Positions 50,767 through 59,440 of a stretch of DNA of 64,000 bases are shown here, piece after piece. Position 1 is the stretch's first letter. Each line of letters opens with the position of its first letter. The DNA is from Streptomyces sp. WAC 04229 (GTDB taxonomy: Bacteria > Actinomycetota > Actinomycetes > Streptomycetales > Streptomycetaceae): contig NZ_QHJH01000006.1 of assembly GCF_003947455.1 (NCBI RefSeq), positions 50,152 to 114,151 on the forward strand, written 5' to 3'. The translations under genes were made by a program, and so were the position numbers. The notes under the pieces are model-generated. The model was not told the origin of the DNA. It ran no database searches and saw only the letters and a list, made by a program, of their open reading frames with translations.

Positions 50767-52080
50767 TCAGGGCCGGCGAGTACACCACAGCGGGCGGGTG
50801 CCCAGGCCGGCGACGTCCAGGGCGAGTTCGGCGTACATCGCGTTCGCCCACGAGAACCAGGGGCGGGTGAAGCGGTGGGGGTCGTCCTTGTGGAACGACT
50901 CGTGCATCTGGCCCGTGCCCGCGTCGGTCGACAGGAGCCTGCGCAGAGCCGTCAGGCGCTCGTCCTCGCCGCCGGTCAGGCCCTGCACGGCAATGGCGAT
51001 CGGCCAGATGTGCTCGTCGGGTGTGTGCGGGCTGCCGATGCCCTCGGCGGCGGTGCCCCGGTGCCAGGTGGGGTTGGCCGGGGAGAGGACGAACCGCCGT
51101 GTGGCGAGGTAGAGCGGGTCCGTGACGGGAACGTCCGCGATCAGGGGCAGCGAGAGCAGTCCGGGCATGTTGGCGTCGTCCATCAGGAGCGCGCTGCCGT
51201 GGCCGTCCACCTCGTACGCGTAGACGGTGCCGAACTCGGAGTGCTCCACGGTGCCGTGCCGCGCGGTGGCTGCCCGCAGCTCCGCCGCGAGGTGGGCTGC
51301 GTTCTCGGCCAGCTCCATGTCGCGGGCGGGGCGGGCCAGTTCGGCGACGGCGTCGAGGGCGGCGGCGGCGCACAGGTTCGCGGGGACGTTGTACCCGTAG
51401 GCGCAGGCGTCGTCGCTGGGCCGGAAGCCGCTCCACGTCATGCCGGTCCGGGCGACGGGCGTGCCCCGGCCCGCGTTCGGCAGCGTGTCGCTCGGGGAGC
51501 CGCCCTCGCGGCGGAAGCGGTATGTGGAGAGGCGTTCGTGGTCCTGCTCCGTGCGCCACAGCGCGATGACCGTGCGCGCGGTCCGCAGCGTGTCCGGGAC
51601 GTGGTCCGTCCGCCCGGTCGCCACCGAGAAGCGGTGGGCCAGCAGGAGGGGGAGCGCGAGAGAGTCGACCTCGTACTTCTCCTCCCACACCCAGGGGTCC
51701 TCGCACAGGTCCGCCGGGTCGTGGGCCTGTCCGGACGGTCCGGCGTTGAAGGCGTTGGCGTACGGATCGCGGGCCATCTGGGCGAACTGGCGGCGCAGCA
51801 CGGCGAGTACCAGTTCCTGAAGGCCGTCGTCGTCGCGCAGCAAGGCCAGGTACGGCATCAGTTGCGTGGTGGAGTCGCGCAGCCACATGGCGGGGATGTC
51901 GCCGGTCACGACGAAGGCCGTGCCATCGGGCATCGGCCGGACCGTGCGGGCCAGGGTGTCGTCCAGACAGCGTGTCAGCATCCGGCCGAAGCGCGGATCA
52001 CCGAGGTCGTCGAGTCGTCGGACCGCCTCCCGGACGGTGGGGTGGTCCTTGACGCTGGTGGGGAAGCTGGGGAAGCCCAT
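50767..52080 (-). CDS. GH125 exo-alpha-1,6-mannosidase
   Basis: 437 residues, no signal peptide. GDIPAMWLRDSTTQLMPYL is the GH125 hallmark; the general acid Asp is in FRPSDD (D223/D224) and the general base Glu is E394 in QMHESFHKDD. The family removes terminal alpha-1,6-mannose by inversion, acting on N-glycan or mannan fragments after import. ATG 52080 follows GAAAGG. It is the last gene of the minus arm of the mannan locus, 109 bp after the LacI gene. Confidence 0.92.
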   Translation of the reverse strand: MGFPSFPTSVKDHPTVREAVRRLDDLGDPRFGRMLTRCLDDTLARTVRPMPDGTAFVVTGDIPAMWLRDSTTQLMPYLALLRDDDGLQELVLAVLRRQFAQMARDPYANAFNAGPSGQAHDPADLCEDPWVWEEKYEVDSLALPLLLAHRFSVATGRTDHVPDTLRTARTVIALWRTEQDHERLSTYRFRREGGSPSDTLPNAGRGTPVARTGMTWSGFRPSDDACAYGYNVPANLCAAAALDAVAELARPARDMELAENAAHLAAELRAATARHGTVEHSEFGTVYAYEVDGHGSALLMDDANMPGLLSLPLIADVPVTDPLYLATRRFVLSPANPTWHRGTAAEGIGSPHTPDEHIWPIAIAVQGLTGGEDERLTALRRLLSTDAGTGQMHESFHKDDPHRFTRPWFSWANAMYAELALDVAGLGTRPLWCTRRP

Positions 52081-52189
52081 GGGTCGGCCTTTCGGCTCGG
52101 CTGGGGCGCGTCCCGCATCGGCTGGGGGTGCGTCCCGCAATGTGGGGAGTGGGTCCGGCGCCGGGGGGTGCGTGGTGCGGACGCGGGTG

Positions 52190-53230
52190 TCAGGTGCCGG
52201 CCGACGGGCGGTCGGGCCCGGTACCGGAGGGGGCTCCGTGGCGGACCACGTGGGTGGGGACGGTGACGCGGCGGGAGGCCCGCGGCGCCGCGTCGTCCTG
52301 TTCCAGGCGGTCGATCAGCAGACGTGCGGCCTGGCGGCCGATCTCGTCGGCGTCGTAGGAGACGAGGGTCAGCGGCAGCCCGAGGACGTCGGACAGGTCG
52401 AAGTCGTCGAAGCCGGCGACGGGCAGGGTGGTCCCGGCCTTGTACAGGGCCCGGATGGCGCCCTGGCTGATGCGGTTGTTGGTGCAGAAGAGCGCGGTGG
52501 GGCCATCGACCCGCCCGAGCAGGTCCAGGGTGGCCCGCTCCGCGGCCGCGGAGTCGACCAGGCCCTGACGGATCAGGGAGTGGTCCGGCTCGATGCCGAC
52601 CTCCTCGTGCGCCGCCCAGAACCCGCGCAGGCGCTCGGCACCGGTGTAGAGCGCCGGCGGGTTGCCGAGGAAGGCGACGCGGGTGTGTCCGTCGGCCAGG
52701 AGGCAGGCGGTGGCCTCGCGCGCGCCGTGGAAGTCCTCGACCAGTACGCAGTCCGTGTCCAGACCCGCGGGCGGCCGGGCGGCGAAGACGACCGGGACGT
52801 GCCGCATGGCGCTCGCCAGGTGCTGCTGCCGGCTGCCCGCCGGTACGACGATCAGCCCTTCGACCTGGTGGTCGACGAGTCCGTCGATGAGTTCGGGTTC
52901 CCGGTCGGCCTCCTCGCCCGAGTTGCTGAGCAGCATGCGGAAGCCGTACTCCGTCGCCACCTCCTGGACGCCGAGCGCGAGGCGCGAGTAGAAAGGGTTG
53001 GCGAGGTTGGTGACGACGAGACCGATCATGCCGCTGCCGCCGAGGCGGAGACTGCGGGCGGTCTGATTGCGGCGGTAGCCGAGCCGGTCGACCGCGGCGA
53101 AGACCCGCTCGCGGGTCGCTTCCGACACGCCCGGGTCGTTCTTGAGTACGCGTGAGACCGTCATGGCGCTGACCTGCGCGAGCTTGCCGACGTCGTGCAT
53201 CGTCGGCCCGCCACCCCGGCGAGCGGTCAT
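52190..53230 (-). CDS. LacI family repressor of the mannan locus
   Basis: 346 residues. The helix-turn-helix MHDVGKLAQVSAMTVSRVLKNDPGVSEATRERV is followed by the hinge RRNQTARSLRLGGS and a periplasmic-binding-type sugar domain. ATG 53230 follows GAGGAGG; a longer start at 53278 would overlap the ROK stop codon as ATGA and is also plausible. As the only LacI protein in the locus it probably recognises the TCGTTAAC sites at 56035 and 56187, with a mannose-containing oligosaccharide as inducer (inference). Confidence 0.9.
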   Translation of the reverse strand: MTARRGGGPTMHDVGKLAQVSAMTVSRVLKNDPGVSEATRERVFAAVDRLGYRRNQTARSLRLGGSGMIGLVVTNLANPFYSRLALGVQEVATEYGFRMLLSNSGEEADREPELIDGLVDHQVEGLIVVPAGSRQQHLASAMRHVPVVFAARPPAGLDTDCVLVEDFHGAREATACLLADGHTRVAFLGNPPALYTGAERLRGFWAAHEEVGIEPDHSLIRQGLVDSAAAERATLDLLGRVDGPTALFCTNNRISQGAIRALYKAGTTLPVAGFDDFDLSDVLGLPLTLVSYDADEIGRQAARLLIDRLEQDDAAPRASRRVTVPTHVVRHGAPSGTGPDRPSAGT

Positions 53231-53274
53231 GCTCCTGCCCCCTCCTCTGCCCGTCTGCGTCTCGGCCCCGGTCC

Positions 53275-54291
53275 TCATGGAGCGTCCCCTGCCTCACGCG
53301 ACCAGTGGGCGGCGCCGAGCAAGGGGGCCGCCTCGGGCCGCCGGGCCGGCAGCACGGGAACGCGCCGTCCACCGGCCGAGGCCAGCCCCGCGGTGAGTGC
53401 GGGGTGGATCAGGTCCCACGACCGGGCCACGGAGCCACCGATGATCACCGCGGTCGCCTCGAAGCGGTCGGTCCAGGGAGCCAGGGCCCGGCCGAGTGCG
53501 TCGAAAGCGTAGCGGAAGGCTTCGCCGGCGGCGGCCTCCCCCTTCCCGGCGCGTGCGGCTATGTCCCGGACGTCGGGCAGGAGCGCGTCGTCCACGCCGG
53601 AACCGGTGGCGGGGTGGGTGGGCGCCTCCGCGCCGGCCTCCACAAGCGCCCCCGCACCCTCGACCCCGACCGCCGCCGCCCCGCGGAGCGCGGCGTAGTG
53701 GGCGCGGAGGCCGCGGCGCGACACAGTGTCCTCAAGGGGCCGGCCGTACACGGGCAACCGGTGCACGTGGCCGCTCGGCGGCACCACGGGGCCGGAGTGG
53801 ACGGGACGGCCGCGGGACAGGAACGAGGACCCCACCCCCGTGCCCAGCGTCAGGCAGACGACGCGATCGTGGCCCGCGGCGGCACCGGAGCGGTACTCGC
53901 CCACGGCGAACGCGTCGGCGTCGTTGAGGAAGCACAGCCGCTCCGCCCGGCCGGCCAGGCGTGCGCGCAGGCCGGCGCCGACGTCGACGCCGGACAGGGA
54001 CTCGAACTTGCCCATCCCCTGGAAATGGCCGACGCCGGTGGCGTAGTCGAAGGGACCCGGCATCGCCACACCCCAGCGCGGGCCGTGCCCGGCGGGCAGC
54101 GCCAGGGCCGCCGCGGCGACGGCGTCGAGGACCACGTCGGCCTCCGCGTCCGAGCGCAGGGGTGTGCGGACCACCGTCGAGGGGAGCACACGGCTCGCGG
54201 CGGGGTCCACGAGGGCCGCGGTGACGTGCGTACCGCCGATGTCGAGCACCGGGACCGGCAGCGGGGCCCGGCCGGTGGGGGACCCGGTCAC
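53275..54291 (-). CDS. ROK family sugar kinase
   Basis: 338 residues, GTG start overlapping the preceding stop as GTGA. The ATP-binding DIGGTHVTAALVD and LTLGTGVGSSFL with the catalytic Asp in LNDADAFAVGEYRSG are typical of ROK kinases. The zinc-binding Cys cluster of many ROK proteins is absent (the region reads GRPLEDTVSRRGL). With mannose-6-phosphate isomerase next to it, phosphorylation of mannose is the likely reaction. Confidence 0.88.
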   Translation of the reverse strand: MTGSPTGRAPLPVPVLDIGGTHVTAALVDPAASRVLPSTVVRTPLRSDAEADVVLDAVAAAALALPAGHGPRWGVAMPGPFDYATGVGHFQGMGKFESLSGVDVGAGLRARLAGRAERLCFLNDADAFAVGEYRSGAAAGHDRVVCLTLGTGVGSSFLSRGRPVHSGPVVPPSGHVHRLPVYGRPLEDTVSRRGLRAHYAALRGAAAVGVEGAGALVEAGAEAPTHPATGSGVDDALLPDVRDIAARAGKGEAAAGEAFRYAFDALGRALAPWTDRFEATAVIIGGSVARSWDLIHPALTAGLASAGGRRVPVLPARRPEAAPLLGAAHWSREAGDAP

Positions 54292-56006
54292 GGCTCCACC
54301 ACCAGCGCCTTGACGATCCGCACCTCGGTGTCGCCCAGGGCGCGGACGCGGTAGGGGCCGACCGCGGCGGGGACGGTGAGGGTCTCGGCGAAGGCGAGCG
54401 GGTGCGTGCGGCCGTCCGCCGTCTCGACGACGGCGCCCTCGCCCGCGGCCACATTGAGGATGTGGAAGCGGCCCGCGGTGTCGTCGGGGATCGCGGCACC
54501 CGGTTCCACGACGAGGCGGTGCACCGCGTAGAACATCTCGGGCAGGGCGCCGACGACCTCCTCGCGCCAGCCGTCCGCGGCGCGCAGCGTGCGCGGCTGC
54601 TGGACGAGGTCCTTGACGACGTCCTCCCCGCGCCGGCCCGTGTCCAGGTTGGCGAACCCGTGCTCGTAGGGCAGTGGACGGGACGCACCGGCGGCGTCCT
54701 TGCGCAGCCAGTCGTAGAGCCGCAGGGAGTAGAGGTACGGGGTGGCGCTCACCTCCAGGACCAGGTTGCCCGCGCCGGAGGCGTGCGGTGTGCCCGCCGG
54801 GATCATGAAGAGCTGGCCCACCGTCGCCGGGTGGGACTGGACGTGGTCCTCGACGGGCACCGGGGCGCCGTTCTCGACGGAGTCCTCCACCTGGCGCCGC
54901 AGGGTGTCGACGTCGGCCCCCTCGGTGAGGCCGAGGAGCACCCGGGCGCCGTCCTCGCTCGCGGTGACGTAGTACGTCTCGTGCTGGGTGTACGGCCAGC
55001 CGAACACGTCCCGCATGTACTGCTCGCGTGGGTGGAGGTGCAGGGACAGGTTGCCCCCGCCCACCGTGTCCAGGTAGTCGAACCGGATCGGGAAGGAGGT
55101 GCCGAACCGGCGGTGCACGTCCGCGCCGAGCAGGTCCACGGGGTGGGTGACGCACAGAAGCTGGAAGGGGACCTCGACCTGCGGTCCGCCCCGCTCGCCG
55201 ACCAGGACGCCCGCCTCGGGCGCGATCAGCTCGTAGCCGAGGGCCGTGTTGCCGGCCTGCGGGGTGAAGCCGAGTTCGCTCGCCGCCCACCGGCCGCCCC
55301 ACGGGGTGGAGTTGAAGTACGGACGGGTGCGCACCGGGCCCCGGGCCAGGTGGGCAAGGGTGGCGCGCAGGGCCGCCCCGTCCAGTGCGGCCGGGGCGGC
55401 CGGGTCCTGGACGTCGATCCATCGGTCGATCCGTTCCGCGATCGCGTCGCGGTGCCGGTCCAGCACGGGCCAGTCGGTGTAGAACAGACGCACCAGGTCG
55501 CCGGGTGCGGCGGGGCGGCCCAGGTTGACGCCGACCGGCAGTTCGCCCTTCGACACCGCCGCCTCGGCGTACCGCTTGGGCAGGTCCGCGTACCAGAGCA
55601 GGTCCGGCTCGCACAGTGAGGCGCCCGGCCCGTACGCCACGACCACCGCGTCTCCGCCGGGGCGCTCGGGCCGCGGAGGGGAGTCGAACAGGTCCTCGAC
55701 CCGGGCCTGGGACAGCGGGGTGAAGAACGGGTCGTGGTCGGGAACGGACCGGGCCGCCAGCCGCTCGCCGGCGGCCGGCCCGTAGTGGGCGCGCACGTCG
55801 ACCAGGTCCGCCTCGCGGCCCGTGGCGCGAACCGCCTCGGCGAGGCCGTCGGCCACAGCGGCCCAGTCCAGGGCCGCGGGACCGTCGACGGCCAGGACGA
55901 GCGGGCCCGGGGGCAGGCCGACGGCCAGGGCGGGCCAGCCGGCGACGACCTCGCCGGCGACGGGCTCATAGCTGGGGAGGAGGTCGTACGAACGAGACGC
56001 GGGCAC
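54288..56006 (-). CDS. manA: Class I mannose-6-phosphate isomerase-like protein
   Basis: 572 residues, GTG after AAGGAG. The C-terminal two thirds (about 220-572) carry the type I isomerase cupin, with zinc-ligand region NLSLHLHPREQY and HETYYV. The N-terminal 200 residues (VVVAYGPGASLCEPDLLWYADLPKRYAEA) resemble a nucleotide-kinase-like domain found in longer actinobacterial members. It converts mannose-6-phosphate to fructose-6-phosphate, feeding glycolysis. It leads the minus arm and overlaps the ROK gene by four bases. Confidence 0.88.
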   Translation of the reverse strand: MPASRSYDLLPSYEPVAGEVVAGWPALAVGLPPGPLVLAVDGPAALDWAAVADGLAEAVRATGREADLVDVRAHYGPAAGERLAARSVPDHDPFFTPLSQARVEDLFDSPPRPERPGGDAVVVAYGPGASLCEPDLLWYADLPKRYAEAAVSKGELPVGVNLGRPAAPGDLVRLFYTDWPVLDRHRDAIAERIDRWIDVQDPAAPAALDGAALRATLAHLARGPVRTRPYFNSTPWGGRWAASELGFTPQAGNTALGYELIAPEAGVLVGERGGPQVEVPFQLLCVTHPVDLLGADVHRRFGTSFPIRFDYLDTVGGGNLSLHLHPREQYMRDVFGWPYTQHETYYVTASEDGARVLLGLTEGADVDTLRRQVEDSVENGAPVPVEDHVQSHPATVGQLFMIPAGTPHASGAGNLVLEVSATPYLYSLRLYDWLRKDAAGASRPLPYEHGFANLDTGRRGEDVVKDLVQQPRTLRAADGWREEVVGALPEMFYAVHRLVVEPGAAIPDDTAGRFHILNVAAGEGAVVETADGRTHPLAFAETLTVPAAVGPYRVRALGDTEVRIVKALVVEP

Positions 56007-56034
56007 AGCTGCTCCTTACTCGGCTCCACGATGC

Positions 56035-56194
56035 TCGTTAACGATAACAGTGCATGGCTAAAGGAGTCCATGCCCGTTCCGTGGACTCTCGGCTACGCCC
56101 TCATGCTCGTGAGCTGCGTATTTGCCAAGAAGTGCGATGGAGCTGGATTTTCTTCGAGTCGAAGCCTTGCTGTGGCCGGAATGGTGTCGTTAAC
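56035..56194. promoter_or_regulatory. Divergent control region of the mannan locus with LacI-type sites
   Basis: TCGTTAACGA, a perfect 10-bp palindrome (56035-56044), lies 29 bp before the manA start. TCGTTAAC recurs at 56187-56194, about 104 bp before the solute-binding gene. A third repeat, GCATGG with CCATGC 10 bases later, lies at 56052-56073. The two arms are thus flanked by matching sites, allowing joint repression or looping. Confidence 0.62.
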
Positions 56195-56297
56195 CTCCAC
56201 GCAACACGCACTGGGCAGCTCCGGGCCGCAACGGGCCCCGCGCGCCCCGTGATTCACATCCGGCCATACAGGTGGCCCGATTCCGTGAAGGTGATCC

Positions 56298-57611
56298 ATG
56301 TCAGCATCGGGCAGGACCAGCAGCGCGACCGCGCCGCTTGCCCGGCGCCGCCTCCTCGTCGGGGCGGCCGCCGGTGCGGCCGCCCTCACGGCGGGGGGCT
56401 GCGCACGGGGAGCGAGCACATCCGCGCAGCCGGGGACCACGAGCATTTCCAACGACAACGCCACCTGGGACGACGGCTACCGCGCGGCCGGCCGGGAACT
56501 GGAGAAGATCACCGGTTTCGCGCTGCGGCCGCTGTCGAATCCGTCCGTCACCTCGTACCAGCAGGTCGTACAGATGACCCTGCAGACCTCGAAGGCCTCG
56601 GACCTCGTCAAGTGGGCGTCGGGCTACCAGCTCAAGCGCCTGGCGCGGGCCGGTGGGCTCACCGACCTGACGCACGTCTGGGAGGGGTACGCGGCCAAGG
56701 GGTGGGTGCGTGCCACGTCCCGGGAGGCGGTCTCCTACCGCGGCAAGGCGTTCGGCATCCCGCTGTACGAGTCGTACTACGTGCTCTTCTACAGCAAGCC
56801 CGTCTTCCGGAAACTGGGCCTGTCCGCCCCGGGCAGCTGGGACCAGTTGCTGCACTGCGCGGAAGTCCTCAAGCGCAACGGGATCACCCCGTTCCTCGCC
56901 AGCCAGGTGGGCGGCTGGCCCGCGATCGAGTGGTTCCAGGAACTGGTCAGCAAGGTCGACCCCGGCTTCTACGGGCGCCTGGTGGCCGGCGAGGCCTCCT
57001 ACACCGACGAACCGGCCCGCCAAGCGATGGACATCTGGCACGACTTCATGCGCAGGGGCTGGATGACGCCCCCCGACTTCGACCAGGCCCGCGGGCCCGG
57101 CGCGCTGAAGGAGGGCACGGTGGGCATGTTCCTGCACGGCACCTGGCAGGCCTCCGGCATGTCGGCCGCCGGCATGAAGCCCGGCACCGACTACGGCGCC
57201 TTCATCCTGCCGACGGTGCGGCCCTCCACGCCCAAGAGCGTGATCGCCGAGTCGGGGGTCTTCGTCGTGCCCGGCCGCGCCTCCTCGCACGAGGCGGCGA
57301 CGGCCAACGTCGGCGCCTGGCTCACGCCCTCCGTCCAGCGAGTGTGGAGCGACTTCCTCCAGGACAGCTCCGCCAACCCCACGGTGCGCGCCGGCAACCC
57401 GGTGGTGGCCGAGCTCCAGCGGGACATCGCCCGCAACCGCCGGACGGCCCTGGTCCGCTACTGGGAGGCCGGTCCGCCCAGCCTCATTCAGGGCAACACC
57501 AACGACCTCGGCGGATTCATGGCCGGGCAGACCTCCCCGGCCACCACCCTGCGCCGGATGCAAGACCGTGCGCACGACGAATGGGCGGCCTGGAAGCGAG
57601 ACGAAGCATGA
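56298..57611 (+). CDS. Sugar ABC transporter substrate-binding lipoprotein
   Basis: 437 residues. The N-terminus has a twin-arginine run and lipobox, ARRRLLVGAAAGAAALTAGGC with Cys 35, so it is probably a Tat-exported lipoprotein. GSWDQLLHCAEVLKRNGITPF and GMFLHGTWQASGMSAAGMKPG are typical of family 1 (MalE-like) binding proteins. Ligand is inferred to be manno-oligosaccharide from the GH76/GH125/GH38 neighbours. Its stop overlaps the first permease gene by four bases. Confidence 0.9.
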   Translation: MSASGRTSSATAPLARRRLLVGAAAGAAALTAGGCARGASTSAQPGTTSISNDNATWDDGYRAAGRELEKITGFALRPLSNPSVTSYQQVVQMTLQTSKASDLVKWASGYQLKRLARAGGLTDLTHVWEGYAAKGWVRATSREAVSYRGKAFGIPLYESYYVLFYSKPVFRKLGLSAPGSWDQLLHCAEVLKRNGITPFLASQVGGWPAIEWFQELVSKVDPGFYGRLVAGEASYTDEPARQAMDIWHDFMRRGWMTPPDFDQARGPGALKEGTVGMFLHGTWQASGMSAAGMKPGTDYGAFILPTVRPSTPKSVIAESGVFVVPGRASSHEAATANVGAWLTPSVQRVWSDFLQDSSANPTVRAGNPVVAELQRDIARNRRTALVRYWEAGPPSLIQGNTNDLGGFMAGQTSPATTLRRMQDRAHDEWAAWKRDEA

Positions 57612-58561
57612 GCACTCCTGCGACCGACCGACGCCCTCCGACCGCCGCCGGACCCACTGCCCCCCGGCGCACCCCGCCCACCTCCCGGACCCACCGGTGG
57701 GTCGCCGTGCGGGAACGGGTGGCGGCCGCCGGCTTCATGGCCCCGGCGGTCCTGCTCGTCACCCTGTTCCTGCTGGCGCCGTTCGTGTGGACCATCCATC
57801 GCGGCTTCTTCAGCGACACCCGGACCTCGCCGTTCAGCTGGTTCGACAACTACGCGCTCTTCGCGTCCGACCCGGCCCTGGCCCGCTCCATCCAGAACAC
57901 GCTGATGTGGGTGGTGGGCACGGTCGCCCTCCCCTTCGTGCTCGGACTCGCGATCGCCTGCATGACCAACGCCGGCCGCTTCTCGCGCCTCGCGCGGCTG
58001 TGCGTCGTCCTGCCCTACGCGCTCTCCGGGTCCGCGGTCGCGGTGGTGTGGAACTTCATGCTCACCACCGACGGCGCCGTCAACCAGGTCCTGACCGGCC
58101 TGGGACTCGACTCGCTGGCCCAGGGCTGGCTGCTGACCTGGCCCGGCAACACCGTCGTGATGATCCTCGCCAACGCCTGGCAGGCCACCGGTGTCGCCGT
58201 CATCCTCTTCCTGGTCGGACTCCAGTCCATCCCGCCCGAGACCCTGGAAGCCGGCGCCCTGGACGGCGCCGACGGGCGGCAGCAGTTCTGGCACATCGTC
58301 CTGCCCCAGCTCCGTCCGGTCTCGATCATCGTGATCGGCATGAGCCTGGTCAACGGCCTCAAGTCCTTCGACCTGATCTGGGTGCTCACCCAGGGCGGCC
58401 CCGGACGGGCCACCGAGACGCTCGCCGTCTCCATGTACAACGAAACCTTCCTTGAGCTGCGGCCCGGCGCCGGAGCGGCCATCGCGGTCGTCCTCACCGT
58501 GATCGTGCTGGCGGCCTCCTGGCTCTACCTGCGCCGCCAGCTCGACGTGAAAGGCGACTGA
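57608..58561 (+). CDS. Sugar ABC transporter permease (MalF-like)
   Basis: 317 residues with six predicted helices after a Pro/Thr-rich N-terminal 35 residues. The ATPase-coupling EAA loop reads EAGALDGADGRQQFWHIVLP. GFMAPAVLLVTLFLLAPFVWTIHRGF is the first helix. Co-translated with the binding protein and followed by the second permease after two bases. The ATPase is not present; streptomycete sugar importers usually share MsiK encoded elsewhere. Confidence 0.92.
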   Translation: MSTPATDRRPPTAAGPTAPRRTPPTSRTHRWVAVRERVAAAGFMAPAVLLVTLFLLAPFVWTIHRGFFSDTRTSPFSWFDNYALFASDPALARSIQNTLMWVVGTVALPFVLGLAIACMTNAGRFSRLARLCVVLPYALSGSAVAVVWNFMLTTDGAVNQVLTGLGLDSLAQGWLLTWPGNTVVMILANAWQATGVAVILFLVGLQSIPPETLEAGALDGADGRQQFWHIVLPQLRPVSIIVIGMSLVNGLKSFDLIWVLTQGGPGRATETLAVSMYNETFLELRPGAGAAIAVVLTVIVLAASWLYLRRQLDVKGD

Positions 58562-58563
58562 CG

Positions 58564-59379
58564 ATGCCCCTCGGCCGACTTCTGCGCAACGCCGTCATCG
58601 GGGTGCTCGCCCTGCTGTGGCTGATCCCCACCTGGCTCCTGGTCGTCAACGCGCTCGTACCCGCCGGGAGTTACACGGGCAGCCCGCACTGGCTGCCCCG
58701 GGACTTCGGGCTGTTCGACAACATGTCCCAGGCCTGGGAGAAGGCCGACCTGGGCCCCGCGCTCGGCAACAGCCTCCTGTACTCCGTGGTCAGCGCCGTG
58801 GCCGCCGCGGTGATCGCCGGCTTCGCCGCCTTCGCCACGATCGTCATGCCGGTCAGGCGGCAGGCCCTGTGGTTCTGGGTGATCTACTCCGGCACCCTCC
58901 TGCCCCTCCAGGTCTTCCTCAGGCCGCTGTTCCTGTCCTACGCGCACACCTCGCTCTACGACACCCAGATCGGCCTGGTGCTGATCTACACGGCCATCGC
59001 GGTCCCGTTCGCCTTCTTCGTCATGCGCAACTACGCCCTGACACTGCCGCGTGAGGTGGTGGAGGCCGCGCGCATGGACGGCGCCTCGTGGTGGCGGGTG
59101 TTCTGGCAGATTCACGTCCCGTTGACCCGGTCCGCCATGATCGCCGTGTTCGTGTTCCAGTTCGTGGCCGTCTGGAACGACCTGATGTTCGGCATCACCA
59201 TGGTCACGAGCCGCAACATCCGCCCCGTCATGGCCGCGCTCGCCGACCTCCAGGGCAACTACTCCAACGTCGGCCCTCCCATCGTCCTGGCCGGCGCCCT
59301 GCTGGTCTCGCTGCCGACGCTGCTGCTCTTCTTCTCCGCCCAGCGCTTCTTCGTCAGCAGCCTCAAGATCCACCGCTGA
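58564..59379 (+). CDS. Sugar ABC transporter permease (MalG-like)
   Basis: 271 residues, six helices. The EAA loop reads EAARMDGASWWRVFWQIHVPL, and LWLIPTWLLVVNALVPAG forms the first helix; the C-terminus LFFSAQRFFVSSLKIHR is typical of this subunit. It starts two bases after the first permease, so the two are stoichiometrically produced. Pairs with it to form the membrane channel for manno-oligosaccharides (substrate inferred). Confidence 0.92.
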   Translation: MPLGRLLRNAVIGVLALLWLIPTWLLVVNALVPAGSYTGSPHWLPRDFGLFDNMSQAWEKADLGPALGNSLLYSVVSAVAAAVIAGFAAFATIVMPVRRQALWFWVIYSGTLLPLQVFLRPLFLSYAHTSLYDTQIGLVLIYTAIAVPFAFFVMRNYALTLPREVVEAARMDGASWWRVFWQIHVPLTRSAMIAVFVFQFVAVWNDLMFGITMVTSRNIRPVMAALADLQGNYSNVGPPIVLAGALLVSLPTLLLFFSAQRFFVSSLKIHR

Positions 59380-59440
59380 GCCGGCACGCCTGCCCGCCGT
59401 CTCCCCCTCAACGTCCTCATCACCGCGAAGGGACACCGTC

